From assembly GCA_963798275.1 (NCBI GenBank), contig CAWCTB010000004.1, forward strand, positions 1 to 44,415: a DNA stretch of 44,415 nucleotides, in the 5' to 3' direction. Source of the DNA: CAWCTB01 sp963798275. GTDB lineage: Bacteria > Acidobacteriota > Terriglobia > Terriglobales > Acidobacteriaceae. The position numbers were made by a program, and so were the translations under genes. Below are positions 30,898 to 40,519 of this stretch, in pieces (position 1 is the stretch's first letter; the number at the start of each line of letters is the position of its first letter). A model generated the notes under the pieces. The model saw nothing but the letters and a program-made list of their open reading frames with translations. It was not told the DNA's origin and searched no databases.

Positions 30898-32157
30898 ATG
30901 AGCAAAATCTGCATCTCGACGAAGAGGCTGCTGTCTCTCATTGTGGGAGTCGTCATGCTCTCTCTTGTTTCGTGCTCGAAGCAGGAAGAGACCAAGGAGC
31001 CGGTGGTAACGGTCCAGGTAGCTGCGGCGCAGAAGGGGACTATACAGCAGATAATCCGGGCGGAAGCCGCGCTGTTCCCGAAGAACCAGGCTGCCATTAC
31101 GCCCAAGATTACCGCGCCGGTAAAGACGTTCTATGTGAACCGCGGCAGCCGCGTGCGGGAGGGACAACTGCTCGCGGTTTTGGAGAACCGGGACCTCGCG
31201 GCAGCGGAGACCGACAGCAAGGGGGCTTACGAGCAGGCACAGGCAACCTACGGATTGGAGACGTCATCGTCGCTTCCAGAAGAGTGGCAGAAGGCCGAGT
31301 TCGATCTGAAGACGGCTAAAGAGGCCTACGACGCCGAGTCCAAGGTGTATGAAAGCCGGCAGAATCTGTACAAGCAGGGCGCGATGCCGCGCAAGGAGCT
31401 CGACGCTTCCGCCGTTTCGCTGGCTCAGGCCAAGGCGCAGTATGAGCTCGCGCAGCGTCACCTCGCGGCGCTGGAAAAGGCCGGCAAACAACAGCAGTTG
31501 CAGGTGGCGAAAGGTCAACTTACTTCGGCGCAGGGCAAGTATCAGGGTGCGGCGGCGCAACTGGCGTATTCAGAGGTCAGGAGTCCGATTGACGGTGTAG
31601 TCACCGACCGTCCCGCATACGCGGGAGAGACTCCGCCGCCGGGAACTCCGCTGCTGACCATCATGGATACCTCGTCCGTGATCGCCAAGGCGCATATCCC
31701 GCAAGAGCAGGCAGCCCTGCTGCAGCCGGGAGATGCGGCGACCGTCATCGCGCCAGGAGACATAAAAGCGGTCGGTAAGGTCACGCTGGTGAGTCCTGCG
31801 CTCGACCCGAATAGCACAACCGTCGAGATTTGGATTGAAGCGCCGAATCCGGATGGCCTGCTCCGCCCGGGGACGACGGTGCGGGTTGAGGCGGTGGCAC
31901 GCACATGGAAGGACGCCGTCATTGTGCCGGCCTCGGCGATTCTGAAGACACCCGACGGCGCCGCAACGGTGATGGTGGTGCAAGGAGGCGAGGCTCACCA
32001 GGTCGCGGTCGAGACCGGCGTGCGCGAGGGAGACCGCGTGCAGATTACCCGCGGATTGGGCGGGCGGCGAAACCGTCATCACCACTGGGGCCTACGCGCT
32101 TCCCGACAAAACGAAAGTGAAGATCGCCGAGGGCGCGCCGCCGGGGGCAAGCGATAA
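30898..32157 (+). CDS. RND periplasmic adaptor lipoprotein, C-terminal frameshift
   Basis: Membrane fusion protein linking the inner-membrane pump to the TolC duct. Lipoprotein signal with lipobox LVSC (Cys26); split biotinyl-lipoyl domain (ITAPVKTFYVNRGSRVREGQLLAVLENRDL ... AYSEVRSPIDGVVTDRPAYAGETPPPGTPLLTIMD), a long alpha-hairpin (~100-215), and beta-barrel domain. The open frame ends 419 codons in, with a basic, non-family tail after QITRGLG. Dropping one G in the run at 32058-32060 restores LAGGETVITTGAYALPDKTKVKIAEG and a stop at 32183-32185, 7 bp before the pump gene. The functional core is complete either way. Confidence 0.9.
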   Translation: MSKICISTKRLLSLIVGVVMLSLVSCSKQEETKEPVVTVQVAAAQKGTIQQIIRAEAALFPKNQAAITPKITAPVKTFYVNRGSRVREGQLLAVLENRDLAAAETDSKGAYEQAQATYGLETSSSLPEEWQKAEFDLKTAKEAYDAESKVYESRQNLYKQGAMPRKELDASAVSLAQAKAQYELAQRHLAALEKAGKQQQLQVAKGQLTSAQGKYQGAAAQLAYSEVRSPIDGVVTDRPAYAGETPPPGTPLLTIMDTSSVIAKAHIPQEQAALLQPGDAATVIAPGDIKAVGKVTLVSPALDPNSTTVEIWIEAPNPDGLLRPGTTVRVEAVARTWKDAVIVPASAILKTPDGAATVMVVQGGEAHQVAVETGVREGDRVQITRGLGGRRNRHHHWGLRASRQNESEDRRGRAAGGKR

Positions 32158-32192
32158 GCAGAGCGCGAGCCAGGAGAAGGACTGAGCCCGGC

Positions 32193-35100
32193 ATGAATTT
32201 TCGGTCGCTCCTCCATCGCGTCCGCACCCGCATCAGCCATCATGGTCTGGCCGACGACCGTTACTGGTTCACGCGTTACGCGAAGTCGCTGATCTTCCTC
32301 ATCATCGTTCTCGGGTTCGCAGGGGCCTACCTGGCGTTTACGATTCCGATCTCTGTGTTCCCTGAGACCAACTTCCCTCGCGTGGTGATCGGAGTGGACA
32401 ACGGCGTGATGCCGATCGACCAGATGATGGTGACGATTACCCGCCCGGTGGAAGAGTCGGTCAACAGCGTGCCCGGTCTGCAGCAGGTACGCTCGATCAC
32501 CAGCCGCGGATCGGCCGAGATCGACCTGTTCTTTGACTGGCACGTGGACATGGTCACCACGCTGCAATTGGTAGACGCCGCATTATCGGGCGTGCGCACT
32601 TCGCTGCCGCCCACTGCGACTCTGCAAACGCATCGCCTGACTTTCGCCAGTTTTCCCATTATTGGTTACAGCCTCACCTCCGACACCGTACCGCAGTCGC
32701 AGTTGTGGACGATGGCGACCTACGACATCAAACCCCGCCTCAACCGACTCGACGGAGTGGCGACGGTAACCGTGCAGGGCGGGCAGGAGCCGGAGTTCCA
32801 CATCACGCCCGATTCGGCCAAATTATTGGCGGCGAATGTCACGGTAACGGACCTGCTCGACGCCGTGAAGCGCACCAACCTGATCGATTCGCCCGGCCTG
32901 CTGGAGCAGAACCATCAGCTTTACCTGGGGCTGGTCGATGCGCAGGTGCGCGATCCGCAACAGATCGCGGACATCGTCGTGAAGGCCACGCCGGCCGGTG
33001 TGCCGGTTCGCATCGCAGACGTGGCCGCAGTCGTGCCCGGAGTCAAGCCGGTCTACACCATCGTGACGGCGAACCAGAAACCCGCGGTACTGGTGAGTGT
33101 AGCTCGCCAGCCGGACGGAAACACGGTGGCCGTGGCCGATGAAGTTCACGCGGAAATCGATCGCATTCGACAGGCCCTGCCACCCGGTATCCAGCTCGAG
33201 CCTTTCTACGATCAGTCGGAGATCGTGACCGAATCGATCAAGAGCGTACGCGACGCCATTCTGATCGGATTGATCCTGGCAGCGCTAATCATGGTGCTGT
33301 TCCTGCGCGATTGGGGAACCTCGGTGGTCGCAGCGCTGGTGATCCCGGTCACGATTCTGGTCACCTTCATCGTAATGAAGCTGCTGAACGAGAGCTTCAA
33401 CCTGATGACCCTGGGCGGGCTGGCCGCCGCGGTGGGGCTGGTGATCGACGATGCGATCGTGGTGGTCGAAAACGTCACGCTGCACCGCGATGTGGGCCAG
33501 GGGCGGCTGGAGGCGATCCAGAGTGCGCTTCGGGAAATCACCGTGCCGCTGATCGGATCGACCATCACCCCGATCGTCGTATTCGTTCCGCTGATTGCCA
33601 CAACCGGCGTCACCGGCGTTTTCTTCCGCGCGCTGGCGATCACGGTGGGAGCCTCGCTGCTGACCTCGCTGGCGCTGGCCCTCAGCTGGACACCGACGCT
33701 GAGCCAGTACTTCATTCAACATGGCCAGAAAAGCGCTGAGGAACTCGCCGCGCAAAAGAACCTCTCGCCGCAGGAACGCATGCTGGTAGCCGAGGAAGAG
33801 TCGTTGGGGCCGCGTTTCCGCCGGGTGGTGGACTTCTATCAGCGTGGGTTGCGCTTTGCTCTGGAGCGTCCGCTCTGGATCGCGATCTTCGGAGTTGCCC
33901 TGATCGCCGCCTCGTTCGTGTGCTACAAGGCGTTGGGGACCGACCTGTTGCCTGCGATGGACGAGGGCGGATTCATCCTGGACTACTTTACGCCGGCCGG
34001 GGCTTCGCTGGCGGAGACGAACCGCCTCATCGACAACATCGAACAGATGATTCGCCGGGTGCCCGAGGTGGAGAGCTATTCCCGGCGTACCGGCCTGCAA
34101 CTGGGGCTGGCGGCGGTGACCGAGGCCAACCGGGGCGATATCGCGGTGAAGCTCAAGAGCAAGCGAGACCGCAGCGTGGATGAGGTCGTGGCGGAGCTGC
34201 GAGCGGAGATCGCGCAGCAGGAGCCCCAGGTCGACGCCGAGTTCGTCCAGGTGCTGCAGGACATGATCGGCGACCTATCCAACGCGCCCGAGCCGGTCCA
34301 GATCAAGCTTTTCTCGCCCAATGCCAAATTGCTGAGCGAATGGGCCCCGAAGGTGGCGGATGCGATCGGCAAAGTCGATGGCGTGGTTGATATTTTGAAC
34401 GGCATCGACAATACGATTAGTAATCCGGCTACGGTGTTTCGCGTGAATCCCACGGTTGCGGCCCGTGCCGGCTTCACGCCGGAAGAAGTGGCAGTCGACG
34501 CCAGTGCCCTGCTGGAGGGCGAACCTGCGGCCACTCCGGTTATTGCGCAAGACATCGCGTACACCATCCGAGTTCGGTATCCCGACGCCAATCGCGGTTC
34601 CTTGGACGCCATGAGCAATACCCTGCTCAACAGCGCCACGGGACGTACCGCAACCCTGGGCACACTGGCCGACATCACCGAGCTGCCGGGGCAAACCGAA
34701 ATTCGCCGCGAGAACCTGCTGCGCGATGTCGTGGTGACGGCGCGCCTTGAAGGACGCGATCTGGGCAGTGCCATCAAGGCAGTGCAGAAGGCGGTGGCGG
34801 ACCTGCGCCTGCCAGCTTCCATCCGGGTCGTCTATGGCGGTACTTACGAAGAGCAGCAGCAGTCGTTTCACGACTTGATGCTGGTGCTGGTGCTGGCCAC
34901 CCTGCTCGTGTTCCTGGTACTGCTATTTGAGTTTCGGACAATTGCCGCTCCGGTGGCGATTCTAGCTTCGGCGCTGCTTTCGACCTCCGGAGTCTTCCTG
35001 GCGCTGCTGATCACCCGCACTACGTTCAATATTGCGTCATTCATGGGGCTGATCATGGTCATCGGCATCGTGGCCAAGAACGGAATCCTGCTGCTCGATG

Positions 35101-35378
35101 CCGATCAGAAATTTCGCGCCGCTGGCTACAACGCGCACGATGCCATGCTGGAGGCTGGCCGTCGCCGCTTGCGACCGATTGTCATGACAGCTCTGGCCGC
35201 AGTCGCCGGCATGTTGCCGCTGGCCCTGGCGCTCGGCGCCGGTTCGCAAATGTTGCAGCCGCTGGCCATCGCGGTCATCGGCGGAATCACGATTTCCATG
35301 GTGCTATCGCTCATCATCACCCCCGCGGTCCATTACTATCTGAACCGCGACCACGTCACGAATTCTGAAGCTCAGTAA
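32193..35378 (+). CDS. RND multidrug-type efflux pump, inner-membrane permease
   Basis: 1061 residues, the size and layout of AcrB/MexB-type transporters: TM1, large porter loop, TM2-6, second large loop, TM8-12. TM4 carries the proton-relay Asp pair, Asp419-Asp420, in AAVGLVIDDAIVVVENV, which marks it as a drug/hydrophobe (HAE) pump rather than a CzcA-type metal pump. Also FMGLIMVIGIVAKNGILLLDAD in the second half. The pump exports substrates from periplasm or inner membrane using the proton gradient, with the adaptor and TolC-type protein encoded just upstream. Substrates cannot be read from sequence. Confidence 0.94.
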   Translation: MNFRSLLHRVRTRISHHGLADDRYWFTRYAKSLIFLIIVLGFAGAYLAFTIPISVFPETNFPRVVIGVDNGVMPIDQMMVTITRPVEESVNSVPGLQQVRSITSRGSAEIDLFFDWHVDMVTTLQLVDAALSGVRTSLPPTATLQTHRLTFASFPIIGYSLTSDTVPQSQLWTMATYDIKPRLNRLDGVATVTVQGGQEPEFHITPDSAKLLAANVTVTDLLDAVKRTNLIDSPGLLEQNHQLYLGLVDAQVRDPQQIADIVVKATPAGVPVRIADVAAVVPGVKPVYTIVTANQKPAVLVSVARQPDGNTVAVADEVHAEIDRIRQALPPGIQLEPFYDQSEIVTESIKSVRDAILIGLILAALIMVLFLRDWGTSVVAALVIPVTILVTFIVMKLLNESFNLMTLGGLAAAVGLVIDDAIVVVENVTLHRDVGQGRLEAIQSALREITVPLIGSTITPIVVFVPLIATTGVTGVFFRALAITVGASLLTSLALALSWTPTLSQYFIQHGQKSAEELAAQKNLSPQERMLVAEEESLGPRFRRVVDFYQRGLRFALERPLWIAIFGVALIAASFVCYKALGTDLLPAMDEGGFILDYFTPAGASLAETNRLIDNIEQMIRRVPEVESYSRRTGLQLGLAAVTEANRGDIAVKLKSKRDRSVDEVVAELRAEIAQQEPQVDAEFVQVLQDMIGDLSNAPEPVQIKLFSPNAKLLSEWAPKVADAIGKVDGVVDILNGIDNTISNPATVFRVNPTVAARAGFTPEEVAVDASALLEGEPAATPVIAQDIAYTIRVRYPDANRGSLDAMSNTLLNSATGRTATLGTLADITELPGQTEIRRENLLRDVVVTARLEGRDLGSAIKAVQKAVADLRLPASIRVVYGGTYEEQQQSFHDLMLVLVLATLLVFLVLLFEFRTIAAPVAILASALLSTSGVFLALLITRTTFNIASFMGLIMVIGIVAKNGILLLDADQKFRAAGYNAHDAMLEAGRRRLRPIVMTALAAVAGMLPLALALGAGSQMLQPLAIAVIGGITISMVLSLIITPAVHYYLNRDHVTNSEAQ

Positions 35379-35393
35379 CCGAGGAGAGAAGTC

Positions 35394-36395
35394 ATGAAGA
35401 AAGTTTTCATTCTGCTGTTCACTGCGGGCATGATGGCCGCGCCCGCGTTTGCCCAGAAACAATTCAAGGTCGTCAACACGGTGAAGCTCGGAGGCGAGGG
35501 AGGTTGGGACTATCTCACCTTCGACAAGGACGGGCAGCGCTTGTTCATCACCCGTGGAAGCCACGTCATGGTGGTGGATGCAAGCACCTTGAAAGCCTCG
35601 GACGACATTACCGGTCTATCCGGCATCCACGGCGTGGCCCTGGCGCCGGAGCTGAATCGCGGATTCATCAGCAATGGCGGCGACAACAGTGTCACAGCGT
35701 TCGATTTGAAAACGCTGAAAGTTACGGACAAGATCAACGTCGGCGAACGGCCGGATGCAATTCTGTACGACCCTCACTCCAAGCACGTCTTCACCTTCAA
35801 CGCCAAGAGCCAGGACTCCACGGTTGTCGATGCGGCCAGCGGCAAGGTAGTGGCGACCATTCCGCTGGGCGGCAAGCCGGAGTTCCCGGCGACGGACAGC
35901 CAAGGACACATCTACGTGAATATCGAGGACAAAAGCGAACTCGCCGCCATCGATGTGAAGTCGAATACCGCGACGGCTCATTGGCCGCTCAAAGGATGCG
36001 AAGAGCCCAGTGCACTCGCCTTCGACGTAGCGCACAAGCGGTTGTTCTCGGGTTGCGGGAACAAGGTAATGAAAGTCACCAGCACCGAGGGAAAAGAGAT
36101 TGCCAGCGTGCCGATTGGCCAGGGTGTTGATGCGGGAGCGTTCAATCCCAACACACAGGAAGTGTTCATGTCGTGCGGAGACGGCACGCTGACGGTCATC
36201 CACGAAGACAGCCCGGACAAGTATTCCGTCAAGCAAACTGTAGCCACGGCCCGGGGCGCACGGACGATGGCCCTCGATACGGCGACCAATACGATCTACA
36301 CCGTGACCGCGCAGTTTGGAGAGAAGGGGCCAAACGACCGGCGTCCCCCGATGGTCCCGGGAACGTTCGAGTTGCTTGTGGTCAAGCCCGAGTAG
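35394..36395 (+). CDS. secreted YncE-like beta-propeller protein
   Basis: 333 residues: signal peptide (MKKVFILLFTAGMMAAPAFAQ) and about seven repeats of ~40 residues with the YncE/NHL-like rhythm (DGQRLFITRGSHVMVVDASTLKASDDITGLSGIHGVALAP; NRGFISNGGDNSVTAFDLKTLKVTDKINVGERPDAILYDP; KHVFTFNAKSQDSTVVDAASGKVVATIPLGGKPEFPATD). It follows the pump by 15 bp with GAGGAGAG as ribosome binding site, so it belongs to the efflux operon. Such propellers bind ligands or partner proteins; the role here is unknown. Its stop codon forms half of a hairpin with the stop of the convergent permease gene. Confidence 0.88.
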   Translation: MKKVFILLFTAGMMAAPAFAQKQFKVVNTVKLGGEGGWDYLTFDKDGQRLFITRGSHVMVVDASTLKASDDITGLSGIHGVALAPELNRGFISNGGDNSVTAFDLKTLKVTDKINVGERPDAILYDPHSKHVFTFNAKSQDSTVVDAASGKVVATIPLGGKPEFPATDSQGHIYVNIEDKSELAAIDVKSNTATAHWPLKGCEEPSALAFDVAHKRLFSGCGNKVMKVTSTEGKEIASVPIGQGVDAGAFNPNTQEVFMSCGDGTLTVIHEDSPDKYSVKQTVATARGARTMALDTATNTIYTVTAQFGEKGPNDRRPPMVPGTFELLVVKPE

Positions 36396-36407
36396 GCAGC
36401 CTACTCG
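36389..36407. terminator. hairpin built from two convergent stop codons
   Basis: CGAGTAGG-cag-CCTACTCG: an 8-bp perfect stem. The left arm contains the GAG-TAG end of the propeller gene, the right arm the GAG-TAG end of the APC permease gene on the other strand. No T-run. Confidence 0.45.
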
Positions 36408-37807
36408 ACGGGGATATCGGCCGGTGACGGGAGTGGCCGCGCCGGCCGAACCATCAGGCTGATCAGGTAGGCAAGGAAGCCGGCAGCGATGAGCAGAGTT
36501 CCGAACAGCAGGCTGCTCATGCCCAGGATCTGCTCGTGTTCTCCGCGGAAAATGGAAACGCCGATCAGCAGCATCGGGCAGACTCCAATGAGCACAGCGC
36601 CGAGAGTACCGCCCGGCACCTTGAACGGCCGCGGCAAATCCGGTTCCCTAAAGCGCAACGTCGCAAGCGCAAGAAACTCAAGAAACAAACTCGCACCGTA
36701 GACCAGCACATCGATGGTAACGAGGCGCTCGAAGCCAAGACCCAGGCAGAGTCCCCATCCGGTCGCGAGAACAACAATCGCCACCCAGGGAGCTTTCGTG
36801 CGGCGCGTGGTTTTGGCGAAAACTGCCGGCAACATTCCATCGAGCGCCATGGCGAAGGGGAGGCGCGAGTAGCTCATCACCAGCGCGTTGAACATGCCGA
36901 ACGCGCTCATCATTCCTCCGGCCACCAGCGCCACGCGCAACAGCGGCCCGCCTACCATGCCGGCGATATCGGCCCACGAGCCGGTTTCCCACGCGGCGGG
37001 GCTCAGGTGGGTCAGCGACATCGCCGCGACGGGAAGGATATAGCTGATCGCCACCAGCGCAACCGCGGCCATCATGGCTCGCGGGTAGGTGCGCTGCGGG
37101 CGCTCCACCTCGGCCGCGATGGTCGATGCGTTGTCCCAGCCCATGTAATTCCACATCGAGATCAGCAGGCCACCCATGATGTCGACGTGCGACGTTGTGG
37201 GAGTGAAGACGGCATTGGCTAAAGCTCCATACTTGAAGGGCGCAAGTAGCACGATCATGGCGAAGGGCGCGGAAAGCAGGAAGAAGAGCCAGATCGAGGT
37301 CGTCCCCACCACTCGGATTCCAGCAAGGTTCAAGCCGGTACAGACCAGCACCACCGCCAGCCCGGCCATGACGCCGCGATGATTCACCGCGAACCAGGGA
37401 AACAGTCGCGTGAGGTACGCGACGAACAGCGTGGGATAGATCGCCATGTCGAAAATGCTCGCCGCCAGCGACAGCCACGCTTCCTGGAAGCCCCAGAAGT
37501 TTCCCAACGCCCGCCTGACCCACGCGTAATAGCCGCCCTCGGCGGGCAGCGCGCTGGAGAGTTCGCCGATCATGAACGCTGTGGGCAGACTCCAGAGAAT
37601 GGGGGTCACCAGGAGGATGAGGATGGCCCGTCCATATCCCGCGCCATGCACGATGTCTTCTGTGCCGTAGGTCCCGCCGGAGACCATGAAGAACGTCGCC
37701 GCCACCAGCGGCCATAGTGTGAGCTTTACCGATTTCTTGCTGAACACCGAAACGCGAGGTGCAGTCGGGGGCTTCGTTTCGAAGGCGGGGGAGTTAGCGA
37801 TGGACAA
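36401..37807 (-). CDS. APC family amino acid permease
   Basis: 468 residues, about twelve transmembrane helices. KKSVKLTLWPLVAATFFMVSGGTYGTEDIVHGAGYGRAILILLVTPILWSLPTAFMIGELSSALPAEGGYYAWVRRALGNFWGFQEAWLS is a clear APC-superfamily N-terminus (ALPxEGGYYxWVRxALG in TM2-3). It imports amino acids or related compounds; substrate not predictable. The start is uncertain: TTG 37807 has AGGAGG 12 nt upstream, and GTG 37747 is an alternative without a ribosome binding site; the longer open frame to 38164 is not protein-like. It converges with the propeller gene, leaving 5 bp between stops. Confidence 0.88.
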   Translation of the reverse strand: MSIANSPAFETKPPTAPRVSVFSKKSVKLTLWPLVAATFFMVSGGTYGTEDIVHGAGYGRAILILLVTPILWSLPTAFMIGELSSALPAEGGYYAWVRRALGNFWGFQEAWLSLAASIFDMAIYPTLFVAYLTRLFPWFAVNHRGVMAGLAVVLVCTGLNLAGIRVVGTTSIWLFFLLSAPFAMIVLLAPFKYGALANAVFTPTTSHVDIMGGLLISMWNYMGWDNASTIAAEVERPQRTYPRAMMAAVALVAISYILPVAAMSLTHLSPAAWETGSWADIAGMVGGPLLRVALVAGGMMSAFGMFNALVMSYSRLPFAMALDGMLPAVFAKTTRRTKAPWVAIVVLATGWGLCLGLGFERLVTIDVLVYGASLFLEFLALATLRFREPDLPRPFKVPGGTLGAVLIGVCPMLLIGVSIFRGEHEQILGMSSLLFGTLLIAAGFLAYLISLMVRPARPLPSPADIPVE

Positions 37808-38111
37808 TTTCGACGGCTGCCTCCTGGCACGGCACGAGAGGTAAGGCGTCGTTAGAGAATAGGGTTTTTTCGAGCGAAACGCAAAGCGAATCTCAGGGCC
37901 GGCCGCTTTGGCGATCGGAGCGGACGATGCGGGTGCCCGACGGGCGCTCCATAACCCTGACAATGTGGGATTCATCTGGCCGCGGCGGGCGTGGCTTTCC
38001 GCTTCCTGGTCAGAAAGGTTCTCCCCTGCTGCACACCGCTCCCCTCGCTGTCGGGCTGCATTCCAGTCGAGGCGATCCGGAGCTTTTCGGATATGCTGAT
38101 GCAGCTGCAAT
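37808..38111. other. divergent spacer between the APC permease and DUF1275 genes
   Basis: 304 bp without a recognisable gene. CCCGACGGGCG and similar short GC hairpins occur; no promoter stands out. Confidence 0.3.
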
Positions 38112-38891
38112 ATGCCAGGTCGTGCCAGCCAAAACCGAAGAGCCGCGGTGGCGCTCAGTCTCACCCTGGTTGGAGGCTTCGCGGACGCGGTTGGCTACAT
38201 CGCGCTGTTCCATATCTTCACCGCCAATATGAGCGGGAATAGCGTCCAAGTTGGAATTGCGTCCGGCCAGGCCTCCCCGGGCGCGATCGCACGCCCGGCC
38301 TGCGCTATCGCGTCCTACGTGCTCGGGCTGGTGGCGACACGGGTGGGAATCGAGGCGGCTGGACGGCACGGGATACAGCGGATAGCGTCTGTCACCTTGG
38401 GGGTAGAAGCCTTCCTGTTGCTTGGGTTTTCTCGCGCAACCCCCGCGATGCACTTGGGCCAGGTGGTCGATATGCAATCCCCAACCTATTTCGCCATGAT
38501 TGCAACCCTGGCCTTCGCCATGGGCATACAGACCGCCACGCTGACCCACTTTGGCACGCTCAACGTGTACACAACCTTTGTGACGGGGACGCTAACCAAA
38601 TTTGCGGAGTCCCTCTCCGAGAGTCTGTTCTGGATCCACGATACCCATGCGTCTGGTACGCCAATGTCGCGCACCGTCAGGCAGCTATTCTCCCAGCCTG
38701 ATTTCCGGAGAAGCGCTTTCCTGCTGTCGGTCTGGTGCTGCTACGTGATCGGTGCCGCAGCCGGCACATGGGCGAAGCAACACTGGGAGCTGAAGGCTCT
38801 CCTCTGGCCGATATGCATCCTCGCCATCCTGATCGCCGTCGATCGCAACCACCCCATCGCCTCGGCGCAGACCGAACACCAGGTGCTGTAA
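38112..38891 (+). CDS. DUF1275 (YoaK-like) membrane protein
   Basis: 259 residues with six hydrophobic segments. The N-terminal VALSLTLVGGFADAVGYIALFHIFTANMSGNSVQVGIASGQ and the middle FAMGIQTATLTHFGTLNVYTTFVTGTLTKFAESL are the two matching halves of the DUF1275/YoaK family (internal repeat with TxNMTGN and TTFVTGT motifs). The function is unknown; probably an inner-membrane transporter-like protein. The ATG at 38112 lacks a clear ribosome binding site. It is divergent from the APC permease and convergent with the DUF481 gene. Confidence 0.85.
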   Translation: MPGRASQNRRAAVALSLTLVGGFADAVGYIALFHIFTANMSGNSVQVGIASGQASPGAIARPACAIASYVLGLVATRVGIEAAGRHGIQRIASVTLGVEAFLLLGFSRATPAMHLGQVVDMQSPTYFAMIATLAFAMGIQTATLTHFGTLNVYTTFVTGTLTKFAESLSESLFWIHDTHASGTPMSRTVRQLFSQPDFRRSAFLLSVWCCYVIGAAAGTWAKQHWELKALLWPICILAILIAVDRNHPIASAQTEHQVL

Positions 38892-38975
38892 GCGACACAA
38901 CCCAGCCGACGTCGCGACGCGTGAGGCTGTGCACCCGCTCCGTCCTGCCTGCCCGGCTCTGCGATCCCTTGAACT

Positions 38976-40028
38976 CTACTGCGCCGGTTTGCCTCCGAAG
39001 GTGAAGCCCAAGCCGGTGGTGAACAGCACGTCGTTCTTCTTGTTCCCCAACACGGGCTGACTGTTGTAGCGGTCATTGAAGTTCATGTTGGCGGTCAGCC
39101 AGCCGTTCAGCTTGGTCGCGACGCCGAAGTTGAAATTGACTTTGTAGTTGCTGGTCTGGTTCAGCGCCGGCAGATAATACAGGTTTTGGATGATTACCGT
39201 GTTCTTGGTCCACTTGTAGGCGAACTCGTCGCCCAGCGTCGCGGTGAACAGGTTGTTGATCGGCGGGACGGTGTAGGACTCACGGGTGTAGCCGAAACCG
39301 CCCAGCAGATCGAGAGTGGTCCGGTCCGTCATGATCGCGTGGAAGCCCAGGCCGCCGCCCATCGTGATGCGATAGTTCAAATCCTGCAACTCATCGTAGC
39401 CGCCGGCGAATGCGCCGTACGCGAACAGCCGCTTGTTCAGATTGCGGTCGTAGCGAATGAGACCCTGGAAGGAATTGGCGCTCGTGGTGTTCAGATTATT
39501 GTCCGCCGAGTAAATGGACACCGCATTGATGACCCAAGCGTCCTTCGACGTCTTGCGCAACGCATTGAAGCCCAGGGCCAGGTTGGTGGTCTCGCTATTG
39601 CCGCGAGCCAGCGCGAAGCCGAAGCTTCCGCCGCCCCCCCAGCCTTGCATCATGCCGGGATGGAGCGACTTCTCGTAAGCAGCCTGATCGGCGGGCGAAC
39701 GCAGCATGGACACATCGGCCAGAGGAACCTTCTGCACGCCCTGCGCCGTCGTCACCATGACGTCGCTGCCTTCCGTCTTGACCGGCCCGGAAAGCACCTG
39801 CTTGTCCGTGCGCGTGATCACCATGGGCTGATCGGAGGAGAACTGGCTGACCGAACTCCAGTCGATCGCCACCTCCCCCGCGTAGGCAGTCTTGATCGTG
39901 AGCTTCTTACCATCCATGCTCAGAATGGTTCCGGTGAGTCGATCGCCATTGTTTAGCGTTACCGTTTCGGCAAACGATGCCGCCGCACATCCCAGAACAA
40001 ACAGAACGATTGCGATTTTCTTTAGCAC
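38976..40028 (-). CDS. DUF481 outer-membrane protein
   Basis: 350 residues: signal peptide (LKKIAIVLFVLGCAAASFAE), an SH3-like N-terminal part (VTLNNGDRLTGTILSMDGKKLTIKTAYAGEVAIDWSSVSQF), then a DUF481 beta-barrel (GGSFGFALARGNSETTNLALGFNALRKTSKDAWVINAVSIYS, and a closing strand DVLFTTGLGFTFGG). DUF481 proteins are predicted outer-membrane barrels of unknown function, often salt- or stress-induced. GTG 40028, 6 nt after GAGAGG, is preferred to the in-frame TTG at 40034. Ends in the convergent gap with the DUF1275 gene. Confidence 0.86.
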   Translation of the reverse strand: MLKKIAIVLFVLGCAAASFAETVTLNNGDRLTGTILSMDGKKLTIKTAYAGEVAIDWSSVSQFSSDQPMVITRTDKQVLSGPVKTEGSDVMVTTAQGVQKVPLADVSMLRSPADQAAYEKSLHPGMMQGWGGGGSFGFALARGNSETTNLALGFNALRKTSKDAWVINAVSIYSADNNLNTTSANSFQGLIRYDRNLNKRLFAYGAFAGGYDELQDLNYRITMGGGLGFHAIMTDRTTLDLLGGFGYTRESYTVPPINNLFTATLGDEFAYKWTKNTVIIQNLYYLPALNQTSNYKVNFNFGVATKLNGWLTANMNFNDRYNSQPVLGNKKNDVLFTTGLGFTFGGKPAQ

Positions 40029-40519
40029 GAACAACCTCTCAAGTTGTGGAATTTTCTAGGCTCGGGGGGAAGCCAAAGTCGCCTGGCCGCGGCATCTGCC
40101 GCGGGACAAGGTGAAACAAAATGGGGGATACCGTCCTCGCCGCAACCCTAGCTTGCTAAGATTTTCTCACAGGCAGTGAAAACGTGCGCACCATCATGCA
40201 TTGGTCTTGCGCAGCCGATAGCAATTTCGGCTACTAGGTGCTGGAGGGAAGCCTTCGAACTTGTTTCCGCTCTGGCCGTCACTCCGCGTTACCGGGCAGG
40301 AGCCGCGCGGTTGCAGCCGGGTAAGCACTCCCGGCACTGCTACAAATTCAGGCCATTCCTCGTAAAAGAAAAGGTGCGGTTTCGGAGCGGAGGACTTACT
40401 CTGATAGGTATCGCGATATTTTGCCGGGGTGATCCTCACGGCGCGTTGCCACGCCTGCGACGTTCGTCGTGCGAGTCACCATTCACCTTATTAACCAAAG
40501 CAGGTTCTTTCAGGTGGTC
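40029..40519. other. divergent spacer between the DUF481 and patatin genes
   Basis: About 490 bp with no gene. One operator-like inverted repeat, TCAC-AGGCA-GTGA, lies at 40167-40179 inside an AT-flanked symmetric block (TTTTC ... GAAAA). No riboswitch consensus recognised. Confidence 0.35.

Noticed and set aside
29923..31167. 414-codon open frame antisense to the TolC-type and adaptor genes
   Set aside because: It spans two genes with strong motifs on the other strand; composition is that of a mirror frame.
38112..38164. Extended N-terminus of the APC permease reaching to 38164
   Set aside because: The extra ~119 residues are Arg/Ala-rich, overlap the divergent DUF1275 gene and lack family resemblance; TTG 37807 with AGGAGG upstream fits better.
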